From: an uncultured Clostridia bacterium | Lineage (GTDB): Bacteria; Bacillota; Clostridia; Oscillospirales; Acutalibacteraceae | Direction of reading: 5' to 3' | Length of the DNA: 64,000 nucleotides | Assembly (NCBI GenBank): GCA_937876375.1 | Contig: CALEHY010000009.1 | Location: 1-64,000, forward strand | Shown: positions 36,933 through 46,192 of the stretch, in pieces | How positions within the stretch are numbered: position 1 is the first letter of the stretch | Layout: every line of letters starts with the position of its first letter | Translations under genes and position numbers: made by a program | The notes under the pieces: generated by a model | Told to the model about the DNA's origin: nothing | The model's input: the letters and a program-made list of their open reading frames with translations, nothing else | Databases searched by the model: none

Positions 36933-38591
36933 TTACATTAATAATTCTTCTGCTGATTTTAGAAGACTATCGGTTATCTCTAGACCACCCATAATTCTAG
37001 CAAGCTCCTTCTTTCTACCGTCATAATCAAGAGGAGTAACACTAGTATATGTTCTGTCTTCAAAGAAAGATTTTTCAATAAGTAAATGATTGTCAGCAAC
37101 TGACGCAATTTGTGCAGAATGAGTTACACAAATAACCTGACTATGCTCTGAAACAGATTTTAGTTTCAAGCCAATCTTTCTGCTTGCTCTACCACTAACG
37201 CCAGTATCAATCTCATCAAAGATAAGTGTATCAACAGTATCATTCCTAGCGATAATGTTCTTAATAGCGAGCATAATACGACTAAGTTCACCACCAGATG
37301 CAATCTTTGCAAGAGGCTTTGGTGGCTCACCAGGGTTGGTTGAAATCAAAAACTCTATTTTATCATATCCTGTGGATGACAAATTGCCCTTTTGTATATC
37401 AACGACAAACTTTATCTTTGGCATATCCAAAAATTCAAGCTGTTCTTTAACCTCTTCCTCAAGCTTATATGCAAGGCCTTGACGATAGCAAGAAAGAATA
37501 TCTGCACAGTTAATTGCTCTTGATAATACCTCATCATATTCAGCACTTAATCGTTCAATTTCCTCATCACTATTGACGATAGAATTGCGTTCATCAATAG
37601 CATTTGCAAGATAGTTTAACATATCTTGCTCTGTTTCGCCATACTTATTTGAAAAATGGTAAAGTAAATCTAATCTATCATCAATCATTTCAAGCTCATT
37701 TTCGTTATAATCAATGGATGAAAGCTTGACATTAAGCATATCCTTAATGCCTTCGACACAGTCAATAGCTGTGTCATAGCTATTAGCAATATCTTGAATG
37801 TTTTTATCAATTGATGAAATGCCATCAAGCTCTCTTTTTGATGATGAGAGAAGTGTACTAATTCCACTTACATTATCATCGCCACTAATAGCACCAAGAG
37901 CTAAATTCAAGGCATTAATGATACTTTGACTGTTTACAATAAGAGCCTTTCTGCTCTTTAGCTCTTCCCTTTCGCCAACCTTGACATCTGCATCAGAAAG
38001 CTCCTTAATTTGATAATCAAGGAGTTCAAGTCGCCTGTCCTTTGAATCAGCGTCTGCTGTGAGCATCTTTAACCTTTTTCTAATAGCTACCAGATTTTTA
38101 AAAGCAGACTTGTAGTCCTCAAGCTCGTGCATATCATCGCCAAGCATATCGATAAACTGGTAATGATAGTCTGGATTTAGCAGTGCTTGGCTATCATGCT
38201 GTCCATGAATATTAACAAGAACACTACCCAAATCCTTAAGCATCGATACAGTACAAGGCACGCCATTGATTCTGCACGAAGATTTGCCATTAGCGCTAAT
38301 TCTTCGTGTAATAATAAGTGTTCTATCATCATCGATAACAATATCCATTGATGATAATTTGCTGATGACAGAATCATTGATATCCTCGAACACAGCAGTA
38401 ACAGAAGCATTATCTGTACCATGACGAACAAGCTCCCTAGACGTGCGCTCACCAAGGATGGCATTAATAGAGTCGACAACTATTGATTTTCCAGCACCGG
38501 TTTCACCAGTGAGGACATTTAAGCCAGAGGAGAATTCAATTTCTGCCTCCTCAATAACGGCTATATTCTCAATACTAATTGATTTAAGCAT
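36933..38591 (-). CDS. recN: DNA repair protein RecN
   Basis: RecN is an SMC-like ATPase recruited early to double-strand breaks. The 552-aa protein has Walker A GETGAGKS (about 31-38), a long central coiled coil (about 150-360), the signature motif IASGGELSRIMLAIK and Walker B TLIFDEIDTGVSG, in the order typical of the family. It overlaps argR by 8 bp; argR-recN is a conserved Firmicute pair. Confidence 0.97.
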   Translation of the reverse strand: MLKSISIENIAVIEEAEIEFSSGLNVLTGETGAGKSIVVDSINAILGERTSRELVRHGTDNASVTAVFEDINDSVISKLSSMDIVIDDDRTLIITRRISANGKSSCRINGVPCTVSMLKDLGSVLVNIHGQHDSQALLNPDYHYQFIDMLGDDMHELEDYKSAFKNLVAIRKRLKMLTADADSKDRRLELLDYQIKELSDADVKVGEREELKSRKALIVNSQSIINALNLALGAISGDDNVSGISTLLSSSKRELDGISSIDKNIQDIANSYDTAIDCVEGIKDMLNVKLSSIDYNENELEMIDDRLDLLYHFSNKYGETEQDMLNYLANAIDERNSIVNSDEEIERLSAEYDEVLSRAINCADILSCYRQGLAYKLEEEVKEQLEFLDMPKIKFVVDIQKGNLSSTGYDKIEFLISTNPGEPPKPLAKIASGGELSRIMLAIKNIIARNDTVDTLIFDEIDTGVSGRASRKIGLKLKSVSEHSQVICVTHSAQIASVADNHLLIEKSFFEDRTYTSVTPLDYDGRKKELARIMGGLEITDSLLKSAEELLM

Positions 38592-38892
38592 TCAGCATAG
38601 TCCTCAATTTGTTAGTAAAATCGCTTGCATTATCCTCTGTTCTGCAAAGGATAAAAATAGTATCATCTCCAGCTATAGAGCCAAGTATCTCATCCAAATT
38701 CATAGAATCAATGGCGGCACAAGCTGCATTTGCCATACCAGGAAAGCACTTAATGACTACTGTATTAAGAGCACAATCGATACTGATAATTGTTTCATTA
38801 AATATCCCACCAGCACGATGAGAAAAATTCTCAGTATGCTTTTTGCCAGTAGAATACACATATCTGCCCCTGGAGGACAAATCCTTAACTAG
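38443..38892 (+). other. Open frame opposite recN/argR, not a gene
   Basis: A 149-codon plus-strand frame lies fully antisense to the recN start and argR. It has no ribosome binding site or recognisable domain and I regard it as a shadow. It is recorded because its length could mislead an automatic caller. Confidence 0.8.
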
Positions 38893-39036
38893 TCGTAGCT
38901 CCTTTATATCACGAGAAATAGTAGCCTGTGTTACCTCGTAGCCATATTCTAGCAATAGATCCTGTAGTTCCTCTTGGGTTTCTATATCATTTGAAGAAAT
39001 TATTTCTAATATTTTTGCTTGTCTGCGCTTTTTCAT
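38584..39036 (-). CDS. argR: Arginine repressor
   Basis: ArgR/AhrC, 150 aa: an N-terminal winged helix (QEELQDLLLEYGYEVTQATISRDI region) and a C-terminal oligomerisation and arginine-binding domain, with VVIKCFPGMANAACAAID and the paired aspartates of SIAGDDTIFILCR. It controls arginine biosynthesis and catabolism genes at ARG boxes; none lies near here that I can recognise. ATG 39036 has GAGGAG 8 nt upstream, so the longer frame is not used. Confidence 0.95.
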   Translation of the reverse strand: MKKRRQAKILEIISSNDIETQEELQDLLLEYGYEVTQATISRDIKELRLVKDLSSRGRYVYSTGKKHTENFSHRAGGIFNETIISIDCALNTVVIKCFPGMANAACAAIDSMNLDEILGSIAGDDTIFILCRTEDNASDFTNKLRTMLNA

Positions 39037-39037
39037 A

Positions 39038-39859
39038 TTAATTTCTCCTCTCAACGATCTTCTTGTTTAGTATTTCATAAAAATTATCAGGTTTAATCTT
39101 AATCAGCTTTGCTGTCAAGCTTGATTTTGCAATAGTGATATGCATATTTGATTGGATAGGAATAGATTTTTCGCCATCGATGGATAGGTATGCATTATTA
39201 TTTTTATCATTATTAACAGTTACGTCAAGCATCTTATCAGATGAAAAAACTATAGAACGATTAATTAACGAATGTGGACAAATCGGTGTCACAACATAAC
39301 AATGATTATCTGGGCTAAGCACTGGTCCACCAGCTGCCATAGAATAGGCTGTAGAGCCAGTTGGAGTAGAAAATATCATACCATCAGCTCTTGAGGTAGT
39401 AACCTCTCTACCATCACTATAAACAGAAATATCAATAAGTCTAGCCAAATCACCACGAGATATAACAGCGTCATTAAGACAGTGATACTCTTTGCCATCA
39501 ATAGTAGCTGAAAGCATCATTCTCTCCTCAATCTCGTAGCTACCATCGACAAGATTTTTAAGTAGCTTTAGCTCATTCTTTTCAAGTCCAGACATAAATC
39601 CAAGTCTACCTGCATTGATACCAAGAGTTGCTTTGTTAGCCTCTGCAGCAATCTTTGCAACATTAAGTGTTGTACCGTCACCACCAACTGATATAGACAA
39701 ATCACAGTCCTTCATATGTAGCAAGGCTGTATCTCTGTCCATAGTTAAGTAATCTACGATATCATATTCAATTTGTAAAAGCTTTAATTCATTAACAATA
39801 GATTGTGTCAGTTCATTAACACCGTCATTGTTAAAATTTGCAAAAATTGAAATTTTCAT
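39038..39859 (-). CDS. nadK: NAD kinase
   Basis: NadK makes NADP from NAD. The 273-aa protein has the family signature VGGDGTTLNVAK (about 57-68) and the NAD-binding TPTGSTAYSMAAGGP (about 161-175). The start ATG 39859 follows the tlyA stop by 1 bp; no strong ribosome binding site is visible, so translation is likely coupled. tlyA-nadK-argR-recN is the classical Firmicute order. Confidence 0.95.
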   Translation of the reverse strand: MKISIFANFNNDGVNELTQSIVNELKLLQIEYDIVDYLTMDRDTALLHMKDCDLSISVGGDGTTLNVAKIAAEANKATLGINAGRLGFMSGLEKNELKLLKNLVDGSYEIEERMMLSATIDGKEYHCLNDAVISRGDLARLIDISVYSDGREVTTSRADGMIFSTPTGSTAYSMAAGGPVLSPDNHCYVVTPICPHSLINRSIVFSSDKMLDVTVNNDKNNNAYLSIDGEKSIPIQSNMHITIAKSSLTAKLIKIKPDNFYEILNKKIVERRN

Positions 39860-39860
39860 A

Positions 39861-40670
39861 TTATTTATCCAATTCAAAATGTGATTGATTAACTAATGCT
39901 TTTGCATCAACAGTATCAGCAATATATGGGTCGCTTGATTTGTTCAAATAGATTAGATACTCAATATTACCCTCTGGACCCTTGATAGGAGAAAACTGTA
40001 GCCCAAGAACAGAAAATCCGTTCTCAACAGACAATCTGATAATATTCTCAACAACCTCAAGGTGAACATTCAAATCTCTAACAACACCCTTTTTACCTAC
40101 CTTGTCTTTACCAGCCTCAAACTGTGGCTTAATAAGGCACACAGCTTGTCCGTCATCACTGAGCAATTGGTTAAGTACCGGCAAAATGTGAAATAGAGAT
40201 ATAAAAGAAACGTCGACAGATGCAAAATCAATCTCGTCAGGAACATTCTCACGAGTAACATATCTAAAGTTTGTTCTCTCAAGATTGACTACTCTCTCAT
40301 CAGTGCGAAGCTTCCAATCGAGCTGACCATATCCAACGTCGATAGAATACACCTTTCTTGCACCATTTTGGAGCATACAATCAGTAAAACCACCAGTGGA
40401 TGCACCAACATCCATACATACCTTTGACTCAAGAGTAATAGGAAACTCTTGCATAGCTTTTTCTAGCTTAAGTCCACCACGAGATACATATTTCAAGGTC
40501 TTACCTCTAACCTCAAGTATGTCGCCTTCTTTTAGCTCAAAGCCAGCCTTGTCGACCTTTTGATTATTTACATAAACTTGTCCAGCCATAATAATGGCCT
40601 TTGCCTTTTCTCTACTAGGAGCATAGCCCTGTTCAAAAACAGCAATATCTAATCTAGTTTTCTTTTGCAT
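39861..40670 (-). CDS. TlyA family rRNA 2'-O-methyltransferase
   Basis: A 269-aa protein with an N-terminal S4 RNA-binding domain (about 5-65; RLDIAVFEQGYAPSREKAK) and an FtsJ/RrmJ-type methyltransferase domain (DVGASTGGFTDCML motif I; SVDVSFISL; LIKPQFEAG). TlyA methylates 16S and 23S rRNA in actinobacteria; the Firmicute YqxC group is assumed to do likewise. The hemolysin name is historical. It overlaps dxs by 17 bp. Confidence 0.92.
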   Translation of the reverse strand: MQKKTRLDIAVFEQGYAPSREKAKAIIMAGQVYVNNQKVDKAGFELKEGDILEVRGKTLKYVSRGGLKLEKAMQEFPITLESKVCMDVGASTGGFTDCMLQNGARKVYSIDVGYGQLDWKLRTDERVVNLERTNFRYVTRENVPDEIDFASVDVSFISLFHILPVLNQLLSDDGQAVCLIKPQFEAGKDKVGKKGVVRDLNVHLEVVENIIRLSVENGFSVLGLQFSPIKGPEGNIEYLIYLNKSSDPYIADTVDAKALVNQSHFELDK

Positions 40671-42504
40671 AATTATTGTTCAAAATTTCTCTAACGGATT
40701 GTTCATCAAGATGATAAGTCTTTAGCTGTGATTTTACACTAGCTTGTTTAACAAACTCATCATTGATGCATATATGATTATAGTCAGCCTTGATATTATT
40801 CTCTGCAAGGATTGAGCCGAAGCATTCTCCAACACTACCAGTACGCTCGCCCTCCTCAAAGAAATATATGCTATCAACATTATGGAGTAAATCAATAACA
40901 CTCTTATCAATAGGCTTAATTTTATTTAGTTTAATAATGAATACACTGTCATCGTCCTTTGTTGCCTTGTAGCACTCACAAAATTCTCGACCATAAGTGA
41001 CGATACATTTCTTTGCATTAGTGTTACCAAAGACAGTATAAGAGGCTTTGTCATATGGAATACCCCCTGCAATAGCGTCCTCTGTACCACGAGGATAACG
41101 AATTGCGACAGCATATTTTTCATCGTATACAGCTTGCTTCATCATAGTAGAGAGTTCGTTAAATGAAGAAGGAGCGTATATCGACAAGTTAGGCACACTC
41201 ATCAAAAATGAGGTATCAAATACACCTTGGTGGCTCTCTCCATCCTCACCTACAAACCCAGCTCTATCTATGCCATATATAACCTTTAGACCTTGCATAG
41301 CAACATCATGAATAAGCTGATCATACGAACGCTGTAAAAATGTAGAATAAACAGCAAAGAATGGCACTAGTCCATTTTTTGCAAGACCGGATGAAAATGT
41401 AACAGCGTGCTGTTCCGCAATGCCTACGTCAAAGAACTTGTCTGGATACTGTTTTGCAAAAGTCATTAAGCCTGTGCCAGAAGCCATCGCTGCCGTAACA
41501 GCACAAATTCTTTTATCATATTCTGCAATATTAACTAATGTTTCACCAAAAACAGATGAAAAAGTCGCACCAGAACTCTTTGGCTCACCAGTATTAATAT
41601 CGAATTTACCAATACCGTGGAATTTTGATGGGTCCTTTTCAGCAAAATCATATCCTTTGCCCTTAACCGTATTAACATGGATAAGAACACTGTGGTTATG
41701 TGCCTTTGCAACATTAAATGCGTCAATGAGAGCATCCATATCGTGACCATCAATAGGTCCGTAGTATCTAAAGCCTAAATCCTCAAAGAATGTGTTCTTG
41801 TAGACCTTTTTTCTAATAGCTGTATTCAATAATGTAATAGTACGCTGAATTTCAGAACCAACCTTTGGTATCTTTGCAATAGCTCTAGTAGCCTTTGATC
41901 TAAATGTGAAATACTTTGGTGAAGTTCTGATAGTGGTCAAATTCTTTGCCATAGAGCCAACATTAGCACTAATCGACATATTATTATCGTTCAACACAAC
42001 AATAAGATTGTTGCTCTCATTACCACTATTGTTAAGAGCCTCGTAAGCAAGACCGCCAGTCAAAGCTCCATCACCAATAACAGCAATAACCTTACCCTTT
42101 TCACCCTTAATAGTTTTAGCCTTTGCAAGACCAATCGCAGATGAAATAGAGGTAGATGAATGACCAGATGAAAAAATATCATGCTCACTTTCAACAGGTC
42201 TAGTAAAGCCACTGATACCGCCCTCTGTACGAAGAGTGCTAAAGCTGTCCTTTCGACCAGTAAGAATCTTGTGAGTGTAGCACTGATGGCCAACGTCAAA
42301 CACAATCTGATCCTTTGGTGAATTGAATACCTTATGCATAGCAACAGTTAGTTCAACAGCACCAAGATTAGACGCCAAATGACCACCATTGTCAGCAACA
42401 GTGCTAATCATAAGCTGTCTAATCTCCTCACACAAGGCGTTTAGCTCATCAATATTAAGTTTTTTGATATCCTTAGGTGAATTCACCTTCTCTAGATATG
42501 ACAT
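40654..42504 (-). CDS. dxs: 1-deoxy-D-xylulose-5-phosphate synthase
   Basis: Dxs condenses pyruvate and glyceraldehyde 3-phosphate, the first step of the MEP isoprenoid pathway. The 616 aa show the thiamine diphosphate motif GDGALTGGLAYEALNN (about 150-165), GHQCYTHKILTGR and the pyrimidine domain GIDRAGFVGEDGESHQG. The start is ATG 42504, seven codons inside the longest frame. Next to ispA it supplies C5 units to the same pathway. It has an internal promoter of its own. Confidence 0.97.
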   Translation of the reverse strand: MSYLEKVNSPKDIKKLNIDELNALCEEIRQLMISTVADNGGHLASNLGAVELTVAMHKVFNSPKDQIVFDVGHQCYTHKILTGRKDSFSTLRTEGGISGFTRPVESEHDIFSSGHSSTSISSAIGLAKAKTIKGEKGKVIAVIGDGALTGGLAYEALNNSGNESNNLIVVLNDNNMSISANVGSMAKNLTTIRTSPKYFTFRSKATRAIAKIPKVGSEIQRTITLLNTAIRKKVYKNTFFEDLGFRYYGPIDGHDMDALIDAFNVAKAHNHSVLIHVNTVKGKGYDFAEKDPSKFHGIGKFDINTGEPKSSGATFSSVFGETLVNIAEYDKRICAVTAAMASGTGLMTFAKQYPDKFFDVGIAEQHAVTFSSGLAKNGLVPFFAVYSTFLQRSYDQLIHDVAMQGLKVIYGIDRAGFVGEDGESHQGVFDTSFLMSVPNLSIYAPSSFNELSTMMKQAVYDEKYAVAIRYPRGTEDAIAGGIPYDKASYTVFGNTNAKKCIVTYGREFCECYKATKDDDSVFIIKLNKIKPIDKSVIDLLHNVDSIYFFEEGERTGSVGECFGSILAENNIKADYNHICINDEFVKQASVKSQLKTYHLDEQSVREILNNNYAKEN

Positions 42505-42528
42505 AAACTCAACTCTTTTCAACAAAAC

Positions 42529-42557
42529 ATTTTAACACTAAATGTATAAAAATGCAA
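42529..42557 (-). promoter_or_regulatory. Internal promoter for dxs
   Basis: Minus strand TTGCAT (42552-42557), 17-nt spacer, TAAAAT (42529-42534) preceded by TGT, in the 63-bp gap between ispA and dxs. This is the only long gap inside the nusB-tyrS gene run. Confidence 0.65.
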
Positions 42558-42567
42558 TGACTGTATA

Positions 42568-43452
42568 TTAATTATCTCGATTAATCAAATAATCTGCAAG
42601 TTTTGAAATAAATTCTGTATTCTCGAACGCAGAAAGCTTTTCCTTTGCATTCTTTGTTAAAGCCTCAACATCCTCTTGAGCCTTTTCAACACCGACAAGA
42701 GTGACATATGTTGTCTTATCATTATCTGCATCAGAGCCAATAGGTTTGCCTAGCTTTTCTTCATCACCTAAAACATCTAACAAATCATCTTTAATTTGAA
42801 AAGCAATACCAAGAAAATATGCAAACTGTGACGCAGCTAGTATCTGCTCCTCGCTTGCACCACCAGCGATACAACCAAGAATACATGCAGCTGAAATAAG
42901 TGCACCAGTCTTTAGCTTATGCACAGTCAAAAGATCAGAAATTGATGGATCAGAGCCTTCATATTTTAAATCAAGTACTTGACCACCAATCATACCACCG
43001 ACGCCAGAATTCTGAGCAAGCAGGCTAACTGCCATTGTATTCTGCTCATCAGAAAAATCAGCGTTAGCAATTATCTCAAATGCGTGTGTTAGTAATGCAT
43101 CTCCAGCAAGTAAAGCTGTAGCCTCACCATACATTTTATGACAAGATGGCTTGCCACGACGCATATCATCATCGTCCATACATGGTAAATCATCGTGAAT
43201 TAGAGAATATGTATGAACATACTCAATAGCACAAGCGTACGCCATAGCCTTTTCTATATCGCCACCACACATTTTGCAAAACTCTAGAACAAGAACAGGT
43301 CTTAATCTCTTACCACCATTTGATAAAGAATACTGCATAGCACGAACAACACTCTTTTGTCCGTCCTTTGCTTGTGGTAAAAATGTGTTTAGCTTTTCAG
43401 ATACCTCTTTTGCATAGCTGTCAAGCTGTGATTTCATATCCATAACAAACAT
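42568..43452 (-). CDS. ispA: Farnesyl/geranyl diphosphate synthase
   Basis: A short-chain trans-prenyl diphosphate synthase of 294 aa. The first aspartate-rich motif is DDLPCMDDDDMRRG (about 84-97), the second KDDLLDVLGD (about 217-226), with GGKRLRP near residue 51. Chain length (C15 or C20) cannot be fixed by eye, though family members in this operon are usually farnesyl diphosphate synthases. ATG 43452 has AAGGAG 7 nt upstream, and xseB ends 4 bp before it. Confidence 0.94.
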   Translation of the reverse strand: MFVMDMKSQLDSYAKEVSEKLNTFLPQAKDGQKSVVRAMQYSLSNGGKRLRPVLVLEFCKMCGGDIEKAMAYACAIEYVHTYSLIHDDLPCMDDDDMRRGKPSCHKMYGEATALLAGDALLTHAFEIIANADFSDEQNTMAVSLLAQNSGVGGMIGGQVLDLKYEGSDPSISDLLTVHKLKTGALISAACILGCIAGGASEEQILAASQFAYFLGIAFQIKDDLLDVLGDEEKLGKPIGSDADNDKTTYVTLVGVEKAQEDVEALTKNAKEKLSAFENTEFISKLADYLINRDN

Positions 43453-43456
43453 ATTT

Positions 43457-43642
43457 TTACTCCTTCTCTATCTCAATGATCTTTGCCTTAGCATTGTCTA
43501 GCTTATCCTTGCAAAACGCTGTAAGCTTAACACCTTCTTCATATAACTTTAGTGCATCATCAAGAGAAACCTCATTTTTCTCTAGTAATGACACAATCTC
43601 ATCAAGACGAGTAATAGCGTCCTCATATTTCATTTCACTCAT
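43457..43642 (-). CDS. xseB: Exodeoxyribonuclease VII small subunit
   Basis: A 61-aa helical hairpin protein with the family core YEDAITRLDEIVSLLEKNEV and SLDDALKLYEEGVKL. Several copies bind one XseA to form exonuclease VII, which degrades single-stranded DNA. It overlaps xseA by 8 bp. Confidence 0.95.
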   Translation of the reverse strand: MSEMKYEDAITRLDEIVSLLEKNEVSLDDALKLYEEGVKLTAFCKDKLDNAKAKIIEIEKE

Positions 43643-44834
43643 TGTTTCTTACCTCTTTAACATTAGCGTCAATATATCCATCTGATACTCTAATCGATAT
43701 CTCATCACCAAATCTAATTTGATTTACTGATGAAACAATCCCATCACTGCTACTGGTGATAGAATATCCTCTACCTAGCACAGCAAGTGGACTAAGAGCA
43801 TTCAATGTAGACGCTGATTTTGACAAATCATTAAATTTTGATTGAATGATATTGTTTGTTTTCGTGGAAATAGTATCCACATAATTATTCAAGTTTTGCT
43901 CCAAGCCAGTAATAACAGCAGTCATATCGGATAATGCAGAATTATTCATTATATCAAATAATCTGTTTTCCTCTAGCTCTAGCTTTCTGTTAATCAAATA
44001 CTCGATAGAGCCAATAGTATTATTTACTCTGTCGACCTCGTTCCTAATGTCAGGAACAGCTAGTTCTGCCGCAGCAGATGGTGTAGGTGCTCTCAAATCA
44101 GCAACAAAGTCGCAAATAGTATAATCAGTTTCGTGTCCAACAGCAGAAATAACAGGAGTTTTACAATTAAATACAGCCCTAGCAACTGGCTCAGTATTAA
44201 ACGCCCACAAATCCTCTATTGATCCACCGCCACGACCAAGAATAATTGTATCAAGATCAAGACTATCTAGTAAGGCTAATGCCTTAACGATATCATTTGG
44301 TGCAGCTTCACCCTGTACCATAGTGGGTACAATTATGATTTCGCACAGTGGATAACGTCGTGACAAAACATTCTTTATATCTTCAACAGCAGCACCAACA
44401 TTAGAAGTAGCAACACCAATCCTAGATGGATATCTTGGTATAGGTTTTTTGTATATTTCATCAAATAAACCTTCACGCTCTAGCTGTGCCTTTAGCTGTT
44501 CAAATGCAATAGCAAGCTCACCAACGCCCCTAGGCTGCATATCACGAACATACAGCTGATATACACCATCACGCTCGTATACACCAACCTGACCAAAGCA
44601 TAGGACGTTCATACCATTCTCTGGTTTAAACTTTAATTTGTAATTATCAGAAGAGAACATAACACACTTTAGCTGTGAATTGGCATCCTTAAGTGTGAAA
44701 TAAAAATGACCACTTTGATAATAATGCTTAAAGTTTGATATCTCACCAGAGATATAAATATTCTGTAATGGTGGAAGCTCATCAAAAACAGATTTAAGAT
44801 AAATATTCAGTTGTGATACTGTTAATACCGTCAT
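43635..44834 (-). CDS. xseA: Exodeoxyribonuclease VII large subunit
   Basis: XseA, 399 aa: N-terminal OB-fold (about 1-100; ISGEISNFKHYYQSGHFYF), the nuclease core with RIGVATSNVGAA, LGRGGGSIEDLWAFN and SAVGHETDYTICD, then a coiled coil that carries XseB, and a C-terminal segment ending with the LGRGYS motif. It is 1 bp after the tsaD-like gene. Confidence 0.97.
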   Translation of the reverse strand: MTVLTVSQLNIYLKSVFDELPPLQNIYISGEISNFKHYYQSGHFYFTLKDANSQLKCVMFSSDNYKLKFKPENGMNVLCFGQVGVYERDGVYQLYVRDMQPRGVGELAIAFEQLKAQLEREGLFDEIYKKPIPRYPSRIGVATSNVGAAVEDIKNVLSRRYPLCEIIIVPTMVQGEAAPNDIVKALALLDSLDLDTIILGRGGGSIEDLWAFNTEPVARAVFNCKTPVISAVGHETDYTICDFVADLRAPTPSAAAELAVPDIRNEVDRVNNTIGSIEYLINRKLELEENRLFDIMNNSALSDMTAVITGLEQNLNNYVDTISTKTNNIIQSKFNDLSKSASTLNALSPLAVLGRGYSITSSSDGIVSSVNQIRFGDEISIRVSDGYIDANVKEVRNNE

Positions 44835-44835
44835 T

Positions 44836-45747
44836 TTATCTCTGCTTTAAATAGCCATAGATTGCAACACCAGCAGCATTGTCAAGTGAAAATTCTGGTG
44901 CAGCAAAATATGCACTGTGTTTTTTACTTATTGTTTTTCTCAATAGCGAATTAGAAGACACACCACCAGAAAATACTACTGGTAGCTCTCCATATTCATT
45001 TATTACAGCATCAAGCATTGCTAAAACAGTGTTAGCGATATAAGTCAAAACAAATTTTGCAATATCCTCTTTCGTTTCACCGTGCTCTAGCATCGCTTTT
45101 GCTTTATTCTCAACGCCACTAATGGATGGATTAGCTCCAATTATAGTTGGCTTAATTTTATATTCCTTGTTGCTATGTGTTGACAGCTCGTCTAGTTCTT
45201 TACCACATGGAAATGTCATACCGAGCATAACACCAGTTCTGTCAATAGCTTGTCCAGCCTTCAAATCAGTGCTAGATGCAACAACAGTCGCTTTGATAAT
45301 TTCATCGTTATCTGGTTCAACCAACAACGCCTCTGTAGTACCACCACTCAAATGAAATGCAATAAATCTATCCTTAATCAAATCAAGCCTGTCAACAGAA
45401 TATAGTGCCGCTAGGATATGTCCTACTTGATGAGAGGTTTCGTAAAAAGGAATACTATTAGTCCTTGATACAGCTGTAGCAACACCTTGTCCAACAAGGA
45501 AACAAGGCATATAGCTACCATCAACATTTCTAGGTCTTGTACTAACGGACACAGCCTCTAAATCAGATATATCAAGGTCAGAAATTAGATTTGGTATATT
45601 GACTGTATGCTGAAATACAGCATCACTTTGGCGTAGTCCTCTTTCGCCACTCTTAACAGTTAGTAGTTTTTTTACTTGGGTTACTGTTTTGCCATCATAC
45701 AAAGCTATTGAGGTGGTATAGTTACTAGTGTCAAATCCTAGAAACAT
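44836..45747 (-). CDS. Divergent TsaD/Kae1-like ASKHA protein
   Basis: A 303-aa member of the TsaD/Kae1 (old peptidase M22) family, about 30-40 residues shorter than true TsaD. The N-terminus FLGFDTSNYTTSIALYDG is the nucleotide-binding start. The H-x3-H metal site is kept (SHQVGHILAA), as are FHLSGGTTE, FSGGVSSNSLLRK and the distal Asp in SLDNAAGVAIYG. Clostridia often carry this second, divergent copy in the nusB-xse operon; it is probably not the t6A enzyme itself, and its function is unknown. It starts at the nusB stop with 1 bp overlap. Confidence 0.85.
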   Translation of the reverse strand: MFLGFDTSNYTTSIALYDGKTVTQVKKLLTVKSGERGLRQSDAVFQHTVNIPNLISDLDISDLEAVSVSTRPRNVDGSYMPCFLVGQGVATAVSRTNSIPFYETSHQVGHILAALYSVDRLDLIKDRFIAFHLSGGTTEALLVEPDNDEIIKATVVASSTDLKAGQAIDRTGVMLGMTFPCGKELDELSTHSNKEYKIKPTIIGANPSISGVENKAKAMLEHGETKEDIAKFVLTYIANTVLAMLDAVINEYGELPVVFSGGVSSNSLLRKTISKKHSAYFAAPEFSLDNAAGVAIYGYLKQR

Positions 45748-46136
45748 TATTCCATTCCTCTTGCGACAGCACCAAGAACACCATTAATGAATGCGGCATC
45801 ATCAGCACCAGAATATTTCTTTGCAAGCTCGATTGCCTCGTTAATTGCAACAGAGTTTGGAACGTCGTCTATGTACTTCATCTCATAAACAGCAAGTCTC
45901 AAAATTGACAAATTAACCTTTGGAAGACGATTAATCTTCCAGCTAGTGAGATTTGATGAAATAATCTCATCAAGCTCCTCTGTTTTCTCAACAATGCCGT
46001 TATAGAGCTGTCTTGCATAATCGCCAACCTCTTCATTATTCTCTGAATAGATAGAGATAGCGTCGTCGTCCTCTAGTTTAAACATATTTTGAAAAACTAG
46101 AAAAAATGCTTGCTCTCTTTGTTTAATTCTGTTCAT
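45747..46136 (-). CDS. nusB: Transcription antitermination factor NusB
   Basis: NusB, 129 aa, all helical, binds boxA RNA with S10 in rRNA antitermination. Visible are the N-terminal KQREQAFFLVFQNMF and the C-terminal AIELAKKYSGADDAAFINGVLG signature (about 100-121, split here in reading). ATG 46136 has AGGAG 7 nt upstream; the longer frame runs through a terminator hairpin and is rejected. Confidence 0.95.
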   Translation of the reverse strand: MNRIKQREQAFFLVFQNMFKLEDDDAISIYSENNEEVGDYARQLYNGIVEKTEELDEIISSNLTSWKINRLPKVNLSILRLAVYEMKYIDDVPNSVAINEAIELAKKYSGADDAAFINGVLGAVARGME

Positions 46137-46149
46137 ATTAATACTCCTA

Positions 46150-46183
46150 AATAAAAATCGCCAACTACAAATATAGTCGGCGA
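46150..46183 (-). terminator. Terminator hairpin between asp23 and nusB
   Basis: Minus strand stem TCGCCGACTA / TAGTTGGCGA (one G-T pair) followed by TTTTTATTT, which runs directly into the AGGAG site of nusB. No promoter is seen between it and nusB, so nusB and the genes after it depend on read-through or regulated antitermination. Confidence 0.8.
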
Positions 46184-46192
46184 CAATAATCA

